A DNA stretch of 64,000 nt from positions 1-64,000 of the forward strand of contig CAZTEX010000007.1 of the NCBI GenBank assembly GCA_964612505.1. The letters are read 5' to 3'. Positions 46,009 through 55,242 of the stretch are shown one piece after another; the first letter of the stretch is position 1, and each line of letters begins with the position of its first letter. The notes beneath the pieces are model-generated. The model saw only the letters and a program-made list of their open reading frames with translations. It did not search any database and was not told the origin of the DNA. The position numbers and the translations under genes are program-made. This DNA is from JAAZZY01 sp964612505 (lineage in GTDB: Bacteria; Chlamydiota; Chlamydiia; Chlamydiales; JAAZZY01).

Positions 46009-46344
46009 TTAGACTCTTGTTAAAGTCCATAAACGCTTGTCTGCATAACCTGACGGTTGAAGAGAAAATGGGGCTTCATTCCCATTTATAAAAATTGCAC
46101 CTTCGAGAGGACTTAATTGATCCTCTTTGGGCTCATCATCTTGAGGAAACTCAATTTTAAAAGTTCCACAATAAGGTCCAGAAGTAGGAGGATTTTTGGG
46201 AATGCGTAGGGTGATTTGTCGCTGGTCTAAAGCATCTGGGCCACCCTTGCCCTCAAATATCATTTCATTTGAATTCTGCTCAAGTTGAAGAGGGTAGTTA
46301 GTTCTATCCATCGTTAACCTATTACATTTACTTAAACTAACCAT
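46009..46344 (-). CDS. Small beta-rich partner of deiminase-like protein, copy 2
   Basis: The protein has 111 residues from the ATG at 46344 (MVSLSKCNRL), which aligns with copy 1 (MASLKDCNVL) and follows GAGGT. An upstream in-frame ATG at 46371 is less likely. The core GGPDALDQRQITLRI and PYCGTFKIEF match copy 1. It lies 57 bp after the C-terminal half of deiminase-like copy 2. Function is unknown. Confidence 0.65.
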   Translation of the reverse strand: MVSLSKCNRLTMDRTNYPLQLEQNSNEMIFEGKGGPDALDQRQITLRIPKNPPTSGPYCGTFKIEFPQDDEPKEDQLSPLEGAIFINGNEAPFSLQPSGYADKRLWTLTRV

Positions 46345-46400
46345 TTGAGACCTCGTAACTTGTCTTTGCATACTTCTATAAGCATTTTAATCACAATTAT

Positions 46401-47282
46401 TTAAAAATTCAATAACTTTGTAAGACAATGAATACCTCCTTTATCTAAAAGAAGCTCCTCACAATCTTTTTGATTTAACCAGTGAATAGGGATATCCTCA
46501 CCCATATGTTGATGAATCAGCGCTATCAATTTCTTATTAAAAAAAGCTTCTGATTTCATTGCAAAAATAACTTTTTGATTCGCAGGTGTCGTCAGAGTAA
46601 TAAGGTTAAAAAAATTAGCCCGATGGTTTTCTGGATGGTTTCTAAAAACATTTTTAAAAGATCCAGCGACACGTCTTACTTGAAAATGATGTTTTGTCAA
46701 ATCAGCCGCTGCCGCATTTTCATAAATGCTGACTTCTTTTAAATCTTGCTCTAATTTTTTCATTCGCTCTTCAAAAATCGGCTGCTTTAGCCTATACATT
46801 GGCTCCATTTTTAGAGTCTTTTCGTATTCTTGCATCACCTCAAATGTCATTAAGCTATCATTAAGTAAGACCTCTTTTCCTCTCAAAATAATCATGGACG
46901 TATCTAAATGATAATCGGGTTGCTCTATAACGTAAACAAGATCAGGTGATTCTAAACCCAAATCATGTGCCATGAATTTTTTAATATCCTCCTCTGATAG
47001 CTGTGTCTCTTTTGGATCATAAGGATTTCCTAATTGCCATTGCCCATGACTATTTTTTTTTAGCCCTATTTGAGCCAATTGTTCACTTAGATAAAACTGA
47101 TTGAGTACAACGGCATCTCTTCCAATAATGGCGTACTTTTTCCCTTCATGTTCACCAACTAAACAATTTCCCCCATCATTAAAAGTAAGCTGAACTTTTT
47201 GCCGTTTAAGTAAAATATCTTGCGCCATCATAGCATCAAAGAGCATCAATTGATTATAACCAAGCATAGCAGATCCCATCAT
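46401..47282 (-). CDS. Deiminase-like copy 2, C-terminal catalytic half (split by frameshift)
   Basis: The frame of 293 codons continues the homology of 47279-48880 in another reading frame. It carries NDGGNCLVG (Asp for the usual Glu), DYHLDTSM and the terminal GGIHCL with Cys about residue 286. It lacks the first catalytic Asp, which is in the upstream frame. The start ATGATG overlaps the upstream stop by ATGA, so reinitiation could still yield this half, though no good ribosome site is present. One extra T in the T5 run just before the junction would restore one protein of about 827 residues. Confidence 0.7.
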   Translation of the reverse strand: MMGSAMLGYNQLMLFDAMMAQDILLKRQKVQLTFNDGGNCLVGEHEGKKYAIIGRDAVVLNQFYLSEQLAQIGLKKNSHGQWQLGNPYDPKETQLSEEDIKKFMAHDLGLESPDLVYVIEQPDYHLDTSMIILRGKEVLLNDSLMTFEVMQEYEKTLKMEPMYRLKQPIFEERMKKLEQDLKEVSIYENAAAADLTKHHFQVRRVAGSFKNVFRNHPENHRANFFNLITLTTPANQKVIFAMKSEAFFNKKLIALIHQHMGEDIPIHWLNQKDCEELLLDKGGIHCLTKLLNF

Positions 47283-48880
47283 ATAAAAAGGAGATAACCC
47301 TTATCAATCTCTCCATCTGCTACAAGACGATCCTCTACTCGAGAAACTCTTGCTTTGTACGTTTCTCTAGTAAACGCATTTTCATCTTTAAATAAAGCTG
47401 GATAGGCAACTCCTTTTGCTTGCACGCTACATAAATCTTGGATCCATATTTCTGAATTTTGCGAAGAAGGCAAAATATGTATGCTAGGATGATTGGGAAA
47501 AGAAAGGCGGCAAGGGAAAGGCATCACTAAAGGGATAGAATACTGAGCTAAATGATCAGCCAGCTCAATAATCAAAGGGGTAATTTTATCTTTCTTCAGC
47601 AAAGGGCCTACAATGACTCGATTTGTTTTGGGAAAACATTTGGATTGAGGAGGACCTAAATCTATTCCAAAACTGCTTTTGCCCGTCAAAATACAAATGA
47701 GTTCATGTTCACGCCGCGCTATTAATCTCAAAATGTTAATTTGATAAAGGACTGGAAGCCGACTCCCTTGAAAAACACCTTTGCTATCATCCTCAGGTTG
47801 ATTATGAAAAAAATCGATATGAGCTTGGCGCATTCTATCTATCAGTTCATCTCTATTGAGAGGATATCCTCCTGAAGGATCTTCAAATTGAGCGAGCGCT
47901 GCTCGAACAATTCGTTGAAACTTGTCACTTGTAAATAATAAAATACCATAAGAAAGGATGATAAACTGTAACTCTGTATTACGTATCGCCTGGCTCATCA
48001 GATAGTCCATAAAGGGACCCTCAACTTCTTTCTGATAGATATATTGATAAACTATTTCTATCATTCGAGGATTTCCCTCTATAAGCTGATCTACAATACA
48101 CTGATAGAGTTTTTCACTGCCGCGTTGGCCATGTAAAAGCTGCCCTAAAATATCCATCGCTTCTAAACTAATTTCTTTGACCTTCTTTTCCAAAACCTGA
48201 AAAGCCCAGGGAATATCAGCCTTCTGCAAAAGAATTCCTATCACTTGCAACGCAGCTGATCGATCATTTGCTGACTTTTTTAACATCTGCTGAATAGCTA
48301 AAATCAATTTGGGATGCTCTACATAAGGCTCTATAAATTCAGACTCTTGATTAATTGCCATAAATTTAACAAGATCTTGAAAAGCTTCATCTTGATCTGC
48401 TAGTAGTAGCTCACGCAACTTATCCATGGCCCAAGGATTTTGGCTTAAAACAAGCTCTTGAAATTCCTCTTTTGCCCACTGATAGTTCAAAAGAGCATTC
48501 AAACCCACTTTGTTAATTTCTTCTTTAGCTCGCAAAAGAGATTGAAAGCTCAAAATATGTGCTTTAAACCTAGCGGCGTCCTTTTGAAATAAAGCGGCCG
48601 TGCTCTGATCACTCTGAGTCACATTTTGAAAAAGCTCCTGAACAATTTGATCTATTTTTAAAACAGATTGTAAAGTCACAGCCTCTAGCTGCACTTCTGA
48701 AATCCCATCCGTAGAGCCCTTAATCAACTTTTGGTAATTGTGATCAATTTCATCTAAAGCCAGCTTTGACCTCTCTTTGAAAGATGCATTGCCTAGAGAA
48801 CCCACATCCTCTTTTAAATCGTGCAGCCTTTCTAAAAAGTGAATTAAAAGATCATCAAATTGAGGGCCTTGAATACTCAT
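47279..48880 (-). CDS. Deiminase-like copy 2, N-terminal part (split by frameshift)
   Basis: The frame of 533 codons is strongly similar to copy 1 throughout (MSIQGPQFDDLLIHFLERL against MSTQGPQFDDLLTHFLAGL). It contains the helical N-terminal part and the first catalytic motif EIWIQDLC with Asp about residue 474. It ends at YLLFI and a TGA, where copy 1 continues without break. The frame is lost in the sequence CTCCTTTTTATATG. It has the conserved upstream element. Either a pseudogene, a phase-variable gene or a genuinely two-chain enzyme is possible. Confidence 0.7.
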   Translation of the reverse strand: MSIQGPQFDDLLIHFLERLHDLKEDVGSLGNASFKERSKLALDEIDHNYQKLIKGSTDGISEVQLEAVTLQSVLKIDQIVQELFQNVTQSDQSTAALFQKDAARFKAHILSFQSLLRAKEEINKVGLNALLNYQWAKEEFQELVLSQNPWAMDKLRELLLADQDEAFQDLVKFMAINQESEFIEPYVEHPKLILAIQQMLKKSANDRSAALQVIGILLQKADIPWAFQVLEKKVKEISLEAMDILGQLLHGQRGSEKLYQCIVDQLIEGNPRMIEIVYQYIYQKEVEGPFMDYLMSQAIRNTELQFIILSYGILLFTSDKFQRIVRAALAQFEDPSGGYPLNRDELIDRMRQAHIDFFHNQPEDDSKGVFQGSRLPVLYQINILRLIARREHELICILTGKSSFGIDLGPPQSKCFPKTNRVIVGPLLKKDKITPLIIELADHLAQYSIPLVMPFPCRLSFPNHPSIHILPSSQNSEIWIQDLCSVQAKGVAYPALFKDENAFTRETYKARVSRVEDRLVADGEIDKGYLLFI

Positions 48881-48910
48881 AAAATAAACTATGTTTAGCT
48901 CTTCACCGAG

Positions 48911-48924
48911 CTAAAACATATTTT
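48911..48924 (-). promoter_or_regulatory. Conserved upstream element of deiminase-like genes, copy 2
   Basis: AAAATATGTTTTAG on the minus strand, 30 bases before the ATG at 48880. TATACTATAATATG is found directly upstream of it, giving two candidate -10 boxes. The element lies in the exact duplicated block. Confidence 0.5.
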
Positions 48925-48945
48925 CATATTATAGTATAGATGAAT

Positions 48946-49299
48946 TTAATTCTTTTGAGCTAAAAACCAACCTGGAGATCTTGCATAGGTCGATGGGAAA
49001 AGATTTATTTTTTGATCTTCCATCTGCCCTCGAATAGCTCCACTAGACTCGATCCCATCTTGAGGATACTTTAATGAATATTCTCCGTGCAACTTAAGTG
49101 CTTGGTCAGCTTTATGTGGATTGGGTTCTAAAACCAAAGTAAATTCAACTAAAAAAGCCTTTCCTGCTTTTGGTTTTGCTTTAAATGTATATTTTGATTG
49201 AGAAGAGTCTTCTTTGACTTCTAGTTCAAGATGTTGATCGCCGCAGATAGAATCGGGGATCACTAACACATTAAACTTTTTAAGATTTGGAAGTAACAT
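48946..49299 (-). CDS. Small beta-rich partner of deiminase-like protein, copy 3
   Basis: The 117-residue protein begins MLLPNLKKFNVLVIPD. It has alternating strands with a polar middle (KAKPKAGKAFLVEFTLVLEP) and the end TYARSPGWFLAQKN. The layout matches copies 1 and 2 (start of the type KxxNVLVI, a central strand pair, a C-terminal Trp). It is identical in sequence to the gene at 51928-52281. It follows deiminase-like copy 3 by 54 bp. No signal peptide is seen. Function is unknown. Confidence 0.65.
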   Translation of the reverse strand: MLLPNLKKFNVLVIPDSICGDQHLELEVKEDSSQSKYTFKAKPKAGKAFLVEFTLVLEPNPHKADQALKLHGEYSLKYPQDGIESSGAIRGQMEDQKINLFPSTYARSPGWFLAQKN

Positions 49300-49353
49300 A
49301 TGATTGTTGATTCATTGTTTTGCGTCGCACACTACCCATTTATTTTTTTCCGA

Positions 49354-51858
49354 TCAAGTCGATTTTGCAAGTGGTCTCATCATACAATGCACACCCCCTC
49401 CAAGAGCTAATAAATTTCGGCTTTCGTTGAGATCTAAATAATGAATTCTGCATTTTTTGGGCATATGAGTCTCTAATACCTCTTCATAATGAGCTTTAAA
49501 AAAAGGATCGCAATTCATCGCGATCATGTTTCGATGACCTACTGGAGAAGTAAAAGTGACACAATTAAAACTATTAATGCGGTGGTTCTTAGGAACATCT
49601 TCAAATAAATCTTCAAAAACTCCACCTATGCGAATAACCGTAAATCTTTGAGCTTTGAGCTGCTTGGCTGTGAGATCTTCGTGTTGCTTAAAGGCTTTAG
49701 CTCGCTTGCGGAGATTTTGTAGCCGCTCTCGGTAGCGGGCTTCATTATAGAGAAAACCAGAAGTAGCCATTTTTTGCTCTGCATACTTTTCCCAAACTTC
49801 TAATGCTTGTACGCTATCATTAACGACAACCGTTTTTTCATCTAAAATAGTCATCGCCACATCCAGGTGATACTGTGGATTTTCTACAAGATAGATATCT
49901 TCAGGAGGAATCCCTAAATCTAAGCCAAACAATAAACGAAGATCTTTTTCATTGAGGTCGCATTTCTCAGCAGGATAGGACTCTCCCCTTTCCCATCTTT
50001 TATCGCTTACTTTTCTAAATCCTAAAGCTGCAATCTCTTTTTTTAAAAAATGCAAATTGAGAGCTGCTGCATCGTTTCCAATAATCGCATAGGGGTTGCC
50101 ACCCTTTTTCCCTACTAAACAATTTCCCCCTTCATTATAAGTAAAACGTAGGCTATGGAATGGATCTAGCGGACAATCTTCCCCTAAAAAATAACTCAAT
50201 ATATTAAATTGCCCACCATGTAGATCAACCATTCCCAGAGCGGGAAAACATCTACTATCGACAACCTCGTCTCCATAAGCTACTTTTAAACGAGCATTTC
50301 TTTCTGCAAATAATATTGGAGAAATTTTTTCCTTTGAATCTATCAAAGGAGGAAGACGCATGCCAGATGAGTGAGCTACACAATTATCACGCACCCATTT
50401 TGCTACACTTGTTTCTCCGACAAGATATTTTACATTCAGTGGTGTATTGCCTATCCGGTCCAAAGAAATCTTTGGGCATAAAAATTGAACTCCTTCATCG
50501 GCTAACCCATTGACCAATTCTGCCATCTCTGGCTTAAATAAATCACTATCCGAATCTAGAAAACTCCCTAGCATAATTTGCTTAACTTCAGAAAAACAAT
50601 CAGAGACAGCTGGAGATTGGTAATCTTTGGGATTATAATCACCGCTGAGAACATCTATGAGGCGCTCTTCTCTTTGTAAAACCATCAAAAAAAAATAATA
50701 TCGCAAAAGGAAACTTGCTGGAGTAAACTTAAGATTACTTTTTTCCAATTTACTTTTAAAACGATCGAGCCTATCAAGGCAATTTGTAACGAAGCCGGGA
50801 GTGGGATAATACTTATTACACAGTTCTCCAAGACTTATGGCTTTATTCAAACGAACTCGAAACTTATCTTCTGCGGATAAAAGAGCAGCCCAGCACAATA
50901 GTCTTTGTTGTAATCGTATATTTCCCTCTGATTGTTTAATCAACAGATCTGTTATTTCTTGTATTTGTTGAAAAGAATGATGATCGCTCTGTTTCAATTG
51001 ACAATATTCTAATAGATAATAAAGACAGTTCAAAGCCCAGGCTTCTTGCAAGCAAGATCCTTTCACAAGCTCTGACTGTAGCCAGCCCTTTAATAAAGGG
51101 GCATGTAACACTTCCATAATCTTGTTTGTTACTTGAGAATCAAGAGGTTTAACCATAACCTCTTTCAAAAAATTTTGTACCCACTCCTCAGAAACTTGAC
51201 CTACGAGAACTTGCAAAAGATGTACACCATCCATTTGCAAGTCAATTCTATTATTTCTATCAAATAAATGAGCGATCTCTTCACAAAAACCAGGTACATC
51301 TTTACAGGCAATAATGCATTTAGGATTTTTCACTTCATGCAGCAATACCTGCATAGCAAAGGGATTTCTTTGAGCTGCATATTGAATAAGCTTCTCTTCG
51401 GCCCAGGGATTTTTGGAACCAATAAGAGAAATAAATTCAATTTCGGCCCAAGGCTCTTTATCAAAAATAAGCTTCTCAAAAGTATCCATTGCATCATGAT
51501 GAGATAGGATCTTTTGAAAACTATTCAATAATTTTTCTAATCGTTCTGCTGTTTGGAGAAATATTTGAATTTTTGGTCCCAACTGAAGTTCATTGTTATC
51601 AATGCTGCTTCTTATCTTCTGGAGACAGTCCGTAGAAAAAGAGGTTATATCGGTGATTTGTTTTTGATCTAAAGTTTTAAAATCCTGCTTCTTTATTTCG
51701 CTATTGAAAATTTCACATGCTTGTAGAATCTGATGACCAACAGCTGTTGCAGGATCATCTTTATGAAATTGGAGATCTTTAACGCCCACTTGCGCTGCTT
51801 GAATATCATTCATTAAGCATTGAGCAAATTCACTAATATTTGGAGGAGGGATACTCAC
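49354..51858 (-). CDS. Pentein-superfamily deiminase-like protein, copy 3
   Basis: The 834-residue protein has a GTG start (MSIPPPNISEFAQCL). The helical N-terminal part has the repeated PWAxxxF and NPWAEEKL segments. The catalytic motifs are AKWVRDNC (Asp about 491), NEGGNCLVG (Glu about 576), QYHLDVAM (His about 664, Asp about 666) and GGGVHCMMRP (Cys about 825). All four sites are intact, so this copy and copy 4 are the best candidates for active enzymes. Other conserved family segments are LVNDSVQALEVWE and NHRINSFNCVTFTSP. No Shine-Dalgarno and no signal peptide are seen. A substrate other than protein arginine, such as agmatine or free arginine, cannot be excluded. Confidence 0.75.
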   Translation of the reverse strand: MSIPPPNISEFAQCLMNDIQAAQVGVKDLQFHKDDPATAVGHQILQACEIFNSEIKKQDFKTLDQKQITDITSFSTDCLQKIRSSIDNNELQLGPKIQIFLQTAERLEKLLNSFQKILSHHDAMDTFEKLIFDKEPWAEIEFISLIGSKNPWAEEKLIQYAAQRNPFAMQVLLHEVKNPKCIIACKDVPGFCEEIAHLFDRNNRIDLQMDGVHLLQVLVGQVSEEWVQNFLKEVMVKPLDSQVTNKIMEVLHAPLLKGWLQSELVKGSCLQEAWALNCLYYLLEYCQLKQSDHHSFQQIQEITDLLIKQSEGNIRLQQRLLCWAALLSAEDKFRVRLNKAISLGELCNKYYPTPGFVTNCLDRLDRFKSKLEKSNLKFTPASFLLRYYFFLMVLQREERLIDVLSGDYNPKDYQSPAVSDCFSEVKQIMLGSFLDSDSDLFKPEMAELVNGLADEGVQFLCPKISLDRIGNTPLNVKYLVGETSVAKWVRDNCVAHSSGMRLPPLIDSKEKISPILFAERNARLKVAYGDEVVDSRCFPALGMVDLHGGQFNILSYFLGEDCPLDPFHSLRFTYNEGGNCLVGKKGGNPYAIIGNDAAALNLHFLKKEIAALGFRKVSDKRWERGESYPAEKCDLNEKDLRLLFGLDLGIPPEDIYLVENPQYHLDVAMTILDEKTVVVNDSVQALEVWEKYAEQKMATSGFLYNEARYRERLQNLRKRAKAFKQHEDLTAKQLKAQRFTVIRIGGVFEDLFEDVPKNHRINSFNCVTFTSPVGHRNMIAMNCDPFFKAHYEEVLETHMPKKCRIHYLDLNESRNLLALGGGVHCMMRPLAKST

Positions 51859-51892
51859 AGAATATGCGCTGTTTTAAGTTTATCATCACCAG

Positions 51893-51906
51893 CTAAAACA
51901 TATTTT
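51893..51906 (-). promoter_or_regulatory. Conserved upstream element of deiminase-like genes, copy 3
   Basis: AAAATATGTTTTAG on the minus strand, 34 bases before the GTG at 51858, with TATACTATAATATG directly upstream. It is part of the exact duplicated block and overlaps the region just after the partner gene 51928-52281. Confidence 0.5.
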
Positions 51907-51927
51907 CATATTATAGTATAGATGAAT

Positions 51928-52281
51928 TTAATTCTTTTGAGCTAAAAACCAACCTGGAGATCTTGCATAGGTCGATGGGAAAAGATTTATTTTTTGATCT
52001 TCCATCTGCCCTCGAATAGCTCCACTAGACTCGATCCCATCTTGAGGATACTTTAATGAATATTCTCCGTGCAACTTAAGTGCTTGGTCAGCTTTATGTG
52101 GATTGGGTTCTAAAACCAAAGTAAATTCAACTAAAAAAGCCTTTCCTGCTTTTGGTTTTGCTTTAAATGTATATTTTGATTGAGAAGAGTCTTCTTTGAC
52201 TTCTAGTTCAAGATGTTGATCGCCGCAGATAGAATCGGGGATCACTAACACATTAAACTTTTTAAGATTTGGAAGTAACAT
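51928..52281 (-). CDS. Small beta-rich partner of deiminase-like protein, copy 4
   Basis: This 117-residue protein is identical to the one encoded at 48946-49299. It lies 54 bp after the stop of deiminase-like copy 4. The fact that two diverged large genes carry identical small partners points to gene conversion or to constraint on the small protein. No known family is recognised. Confidence 0.65.
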   Translation of the reverse strand: MLLPNLKKFNVLVIPDSICGDQHLELEVKEDSSQSKYTFKAKPKAGKAFLVEFTLVLEPNPHKADQALKLHGEYSLKYPQDGIESSGAIRGQMEDQKINLFPSTYARSPGWFLAQKN

Positions 52282-52335
52282 ATGATTGTTGATTCATTGT
52301 TTTGCGTCGCACACTACCCATTGATTTTTTTCTGA

Positions 52336-54843
52336 TCAAGTCGATTTTGCTAGTGGTCTCATCATACAATGCACACCCCCTCCAAGAGCTAATAAATTGC
52401 GACTCGCAGTTCTGTCAAAATAGTGAATTTGCGTCTCAAAAGGCATATGCTGATCGATCATAGCTTTAAAATGTCTTTTAAAAAATTCATCACAATCCAG
52501 TCCAATAATGTTTCGATGGTTCTTTGGGGAAGTAAAAGTTAAAAAGTTAAATAAATTGGTTTGATGATTCTTAGGCTCATCTTCAAAAAGATCATGAAAT
52601 GCGCCCCCTATACGAATCACATTGAATTTTTGTCCCAATTGAGAAGCGGTAATATCTTCATGTTGCTTCAGTACTTGAGCTTGCTTGCTTAGCATTGTTA
52701 ATCGCTCGCTGTAACGCTTTACGTCATAACTAAAACCGGGTATTGATATTTTTTGCTCTGCATATTTCTTCCAAACTCCCAGAGCTTCCATACTATCATT
52801 AACTACGATTGTATTTTCATGTAAAATAGCCATGGATACATCTAAGTGATATTCTGGTTGTTCTACAAAATGAATGTTTTTAGGAGAAATTCCTAAATCT
52901 AAGCTAAACAAAAAACGAAGGTCTTCTTCATCAAGATGGGCCTCCTCAGGATCGTAAGGCTCTACTTTTTCCCATTTGCCATCCTTTACTTTTCTAAAAC
53001 CAAGCTCTGCAATTTCTTCCTTTAAAAATTTTAGATTGAGCTCTACCGTATCTTTTCCAATAAGTGCATACGGCTTCCCATTAGCTTCTCCTCTTAAACA
53101 ATTACCTCCCTCATTATAAGTGAAGCATAAGTTATGAAATCGATCTAAAGGACCATCTTGTCCTAACAAATAACTCAACATATCGTATTGTCTAAATTCA
53201 TCATAAACCGCCCCTAAAGGTTTAAAAGGCGATCGACCCTTATATTTTCCCTCAGAGGCTTCTTTTAAGCGACTCTCTCTTGCTTCTAATAGCCAAAATC
53301 TATTGTCATCAGCTGTTGAACAAATGAAATTAGGTAGGCGCAATCCCGACTCATGAGCAAAACAAGTATCTCGCACCCATTTTGATAGACCTGTTGATCC
53401 CGGAAGAGATTTTACATTGGATGGAGCATGCGTTAAATGTTCCCAATAAAAATTAGGGCAAACACATTCCACTTGCTCTTTAGCTAAAAATTGAGCTACC
53501 CCCATCATCTCTGGCTTCAGCGCCTCACCAGTATCGTTTAAAGAGCCGCCTAGCAAAATCTGGCTTACTTTTGGGAAACTATCAGATACCGATAAAGATT
53601 GATATTGCTCTAGATTAAAATCACCACTCAGAACATCTCTTAAGCGCTGCTCTCTTTTTAAAATCATCAAACAGGCACGGTATTGCAAAGTAAAACTCGT
53701 CAAAGAAGATTCAAAATTGTTGGCTTCAAGCGTCTCTTGAAATTGCTGAAGCCGCTCTAAAGACCCCAAGACTAATTCCTTCTTTGGATAACGAGCATTG
53801 CAAAGTTTACCTTCACGAATGGCGTTTAGCAAATAGGTATGAAATGAGCTTTTTGTAGGCAAAAGGGCCCCTATACAAAGCATACTTTGTTGCAGAGTGA
53901 TTTGACCCTCTGCTAGGATGAGAAGCTGAGAAGTTATTGGTCGAATAAAATGTTGGTTGCCATATTTTAATAATTGACACAGAATTGTTATGGCCCAATC
54001 TTGCTCCTTACAAAATCCTGTGAAGATCTCTTCTTGAAGCCAACTCGATAATGTAGTGCCCCTTTTCCATACTTTGGATAAACATTGTTCAATAAGATCA
54101 CTACAAGGCCGTGTCATTGCCTCCTTCAAGAATGTTTGAGACCACTTTTCTGAAGCGTTATCTATGAGAGCATCCAAAAGAATATAACCTCTGTTTTGAG
54201 AGGAAATTGAATTATACCTATCTAATAACTCAATAACCCCCTCTCGCAAACCCGGCATATCTTTATAAGCAACGACAATCTTCATGTTTGTTGTTTCATG
54301 AAGCAGTAGATTTAGCACAAAAGGTTGTTTGTCAGCAGCATACTGGGCAAGTTTTTCTTCTGCCCAAGGATTTTTTGAGCGAATTAAAGAGGTAAATTCA
54401 GTATGGGCCCAAGGTTCACCTGCTAACAAATATTTCTCAAGGGTATTTTGGCTAATTCCATCTCTATGAGATAACACCTGCTCAAAACTAGTCAGTAGGA
54501 TTTCTAAAGTTTCAATAGGTTTGCTCAAATTTTCAGCGTTTTTTCCCAGCTGACCTTGCTGAGCTTGCACGCTGCTTTTTATTCTCTGGATGCACCCTGA
54601 AGACAACGAGGTCAAGTCACTGATAGCTTTGGAATTTAAATGAGCAAAATCTTTAGATTTAAATCCTTCATCCAACTCAGCGCAAACTTGTTTTATTACA
54701 TCGTATACAACTTGAGTAGCTCTCTTTTCCTCACGGGTACCCTCATTAGCGCGCTGCAATTGACGAACATTTATATTTACAGAAGTGATTTCTTTGACTA
54801 AGCACTCAGCAAATTGATTTAAGCTTGGAGGAGGAATGCTCAC
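52336..54843 (-). CDS. Pentein-superfamily deiminase-like protein, copy 4
   Basis: The 835-residue protein with GTG start (MSIPPPSLNQFAECL) is similar to copy 3 over its whole length. Motifs are SKWVRDTC (Asp about 491), NEGGNCLRG, EYHLDVSM and GGGVHCMMRP (Cys about 826), all intact. The N-terminal half is helical and diverges faster than the catalytic half. The C-terminal nine residues are the same as in copies 3 and 5. It is followed by a small partner gene. A secreted effector role is inferred from size, expansion and lack of a metabolic neighbourhood. Confidence 0.75.
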   Translation of the reverse strand: MSIPPPSLNQFAECLVKEITSVNINVRQLQRANEGTREEKRATQVVYDVIKQVCAELDEGFKSKDFAHLNSKAISDLTSLSSGCIQRIKSSVQAQQGQLGKNAENLSKPIETLEILLTSFEQVLSHRDGISQNTLEKYLLAGEPWAHTEFTSLIRSKNPWAEEKLAQYAADKQPFVLNLLLHETTNMKIVVAYKDMPGLREGVIELLDRYNSISSQNRGYILLDALIDNASEKWSQTFLKEAMTRPCSDLIEQCLSKVWKRGTTLSSWLQEEIFTGFCKEQDWAITILCQLLKYGNQHFIRPITSQLLILAEGQITLQQSMLCIGALLPTKSSFHTYLLNAIREGKLCNARYPKKELVLGSLERLQQFQETLEANNFESSLTSFTLQYRACLMILKREQRLRDVLSGDFNLEQYQSLSVSDSFPKVSQILLGGSLNDTGEALKPEMMGVAQFLAKEQVECVCPNFYWEHLTHAPSNVKSLPGSTGLSKWVRDTCFAHESGLRLPNFICSTADDNRFWLLEARESRLKEASEGKYKGRSPFKPLGAVYDEFRQYDMLSYLLGQDGPLDRFHNLCFTYNEGGNCLRGEANGKPYALIGKDTVELNLKFLKEEIAELGFRKVKDGKWEKVEPYDPEEAHLDEEDLRFLFSLDLGISPKNIHFVEQPEYHLDVSMAILHENTIVVNDSMEALGVWKKYAEQKISIPGFSYDVKRYSERLTMLSKQAQVLKQHEDITASQLGQKFNVIRIGGAFHDLFEDEPKNHQTNLFNFLTFTSPKNHRNIIGLDCDEFFKRHFKAMIDQHMPFETQIHYFDRTASRNLLALGGGVHCMMRPLAKST

Positions 54844-54878
54844 AAGATACTTCTAGGTTTTAAGATACCTGCTATTAC

Positions 54879-54892
54879 CTAAAACATATTTT
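54879..54892 (-). promoter_or_regulatory. Conserved upstream element of deiminase-like genes, copy 4
   Basis: AAAATATGTTTTAG on the minus strand, 35 bases before the GTG at 54843. The bases further upstream differ from copies 1-3, so the 14-mer itself is what is conserved. Confidence 0.5.
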
Positions 54893-55035
54893 AAGATTTT
54901 AGCCTAGGTAATTTAATACTTTTATAAACAATAGCACTTAGAGAGCATCTTAAAGAATCCTAACCTAAAAATTTTGCTTAAAAAAAGCTCATCTTGATTG
55001 CAAATTCAAGGCAAATACTTCCATGTTTTTTCTAA

Positions 55036-55242
55036 TCAAGTCGATTTTGCTAGCGGTCTCATCATACAATGAACACCTCCTCCACGGGATAATAAATTGC
55101 GACTTTCCATTTCATCTAAATAATGAATTCGGTCCACATCAGGAACATTTTCATGAATCATTTTTGCAAAAATATCTTTAAACAATGGCTCACAATCCAT
55201 GCCTATTACGATTCGCTTCCCACGCGGGGAGGTCACAGTCAA
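55036..55242 (-). pseudogene. Deiminase-like copy 5, detached C-terminal fragment with the catalytic Cys
   Basis: The frame of 68 codons (TVTSPRGKR to GGGVHCMMRPLAKST) matches the C-terminal end of copies 3 and 4 and carries the catalytic Cys. It has no proper start codon or ribosome site and follows the frameshifted 55239-57545 frame. It is the out-of-frame tail of the same gene rather than an independent gene. No partner gene follows it. Confidence 0.8.

Larger units (their letters stand above)
48909..49340 (-). repeat. Exact 432-bp duplicated block, left copy
   Basis: Bases 48909-49340 are identical to 51891-52322 by direct reading. The block includes the whole small partner gene, its start region, and the upstream element of the next deiminase-like gene. 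Similarity goes on, with scattered changes, to about 49415 in the 3' end of the deiminase-like gene. The adjoining large genes are much more diverged. Confidence 0.95.
51891..52322 (-). repeat. Exact 432-bp duplicated block, right copy
   Basis: This is the second copy of the block at 48909-49340, at an offset of 2982 bases. It contains the partner gene 51928-52281 and the upstream element of deiminase-like copy 3. Perfect identity over coding and non-coding bases indicates very recent duplication or gene conversion. Confidence 0.95.

Noticed and set aside
46401..48880. Reading the two halves of deiminase-like copy 2 as two natural genes
   Set aside because: Copy 1 and copies 3-4 are continuous through this place, and one base restores the frame, so a frameshift is the simpler view. 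The halves are listed separately because reinitiation is not excluded.
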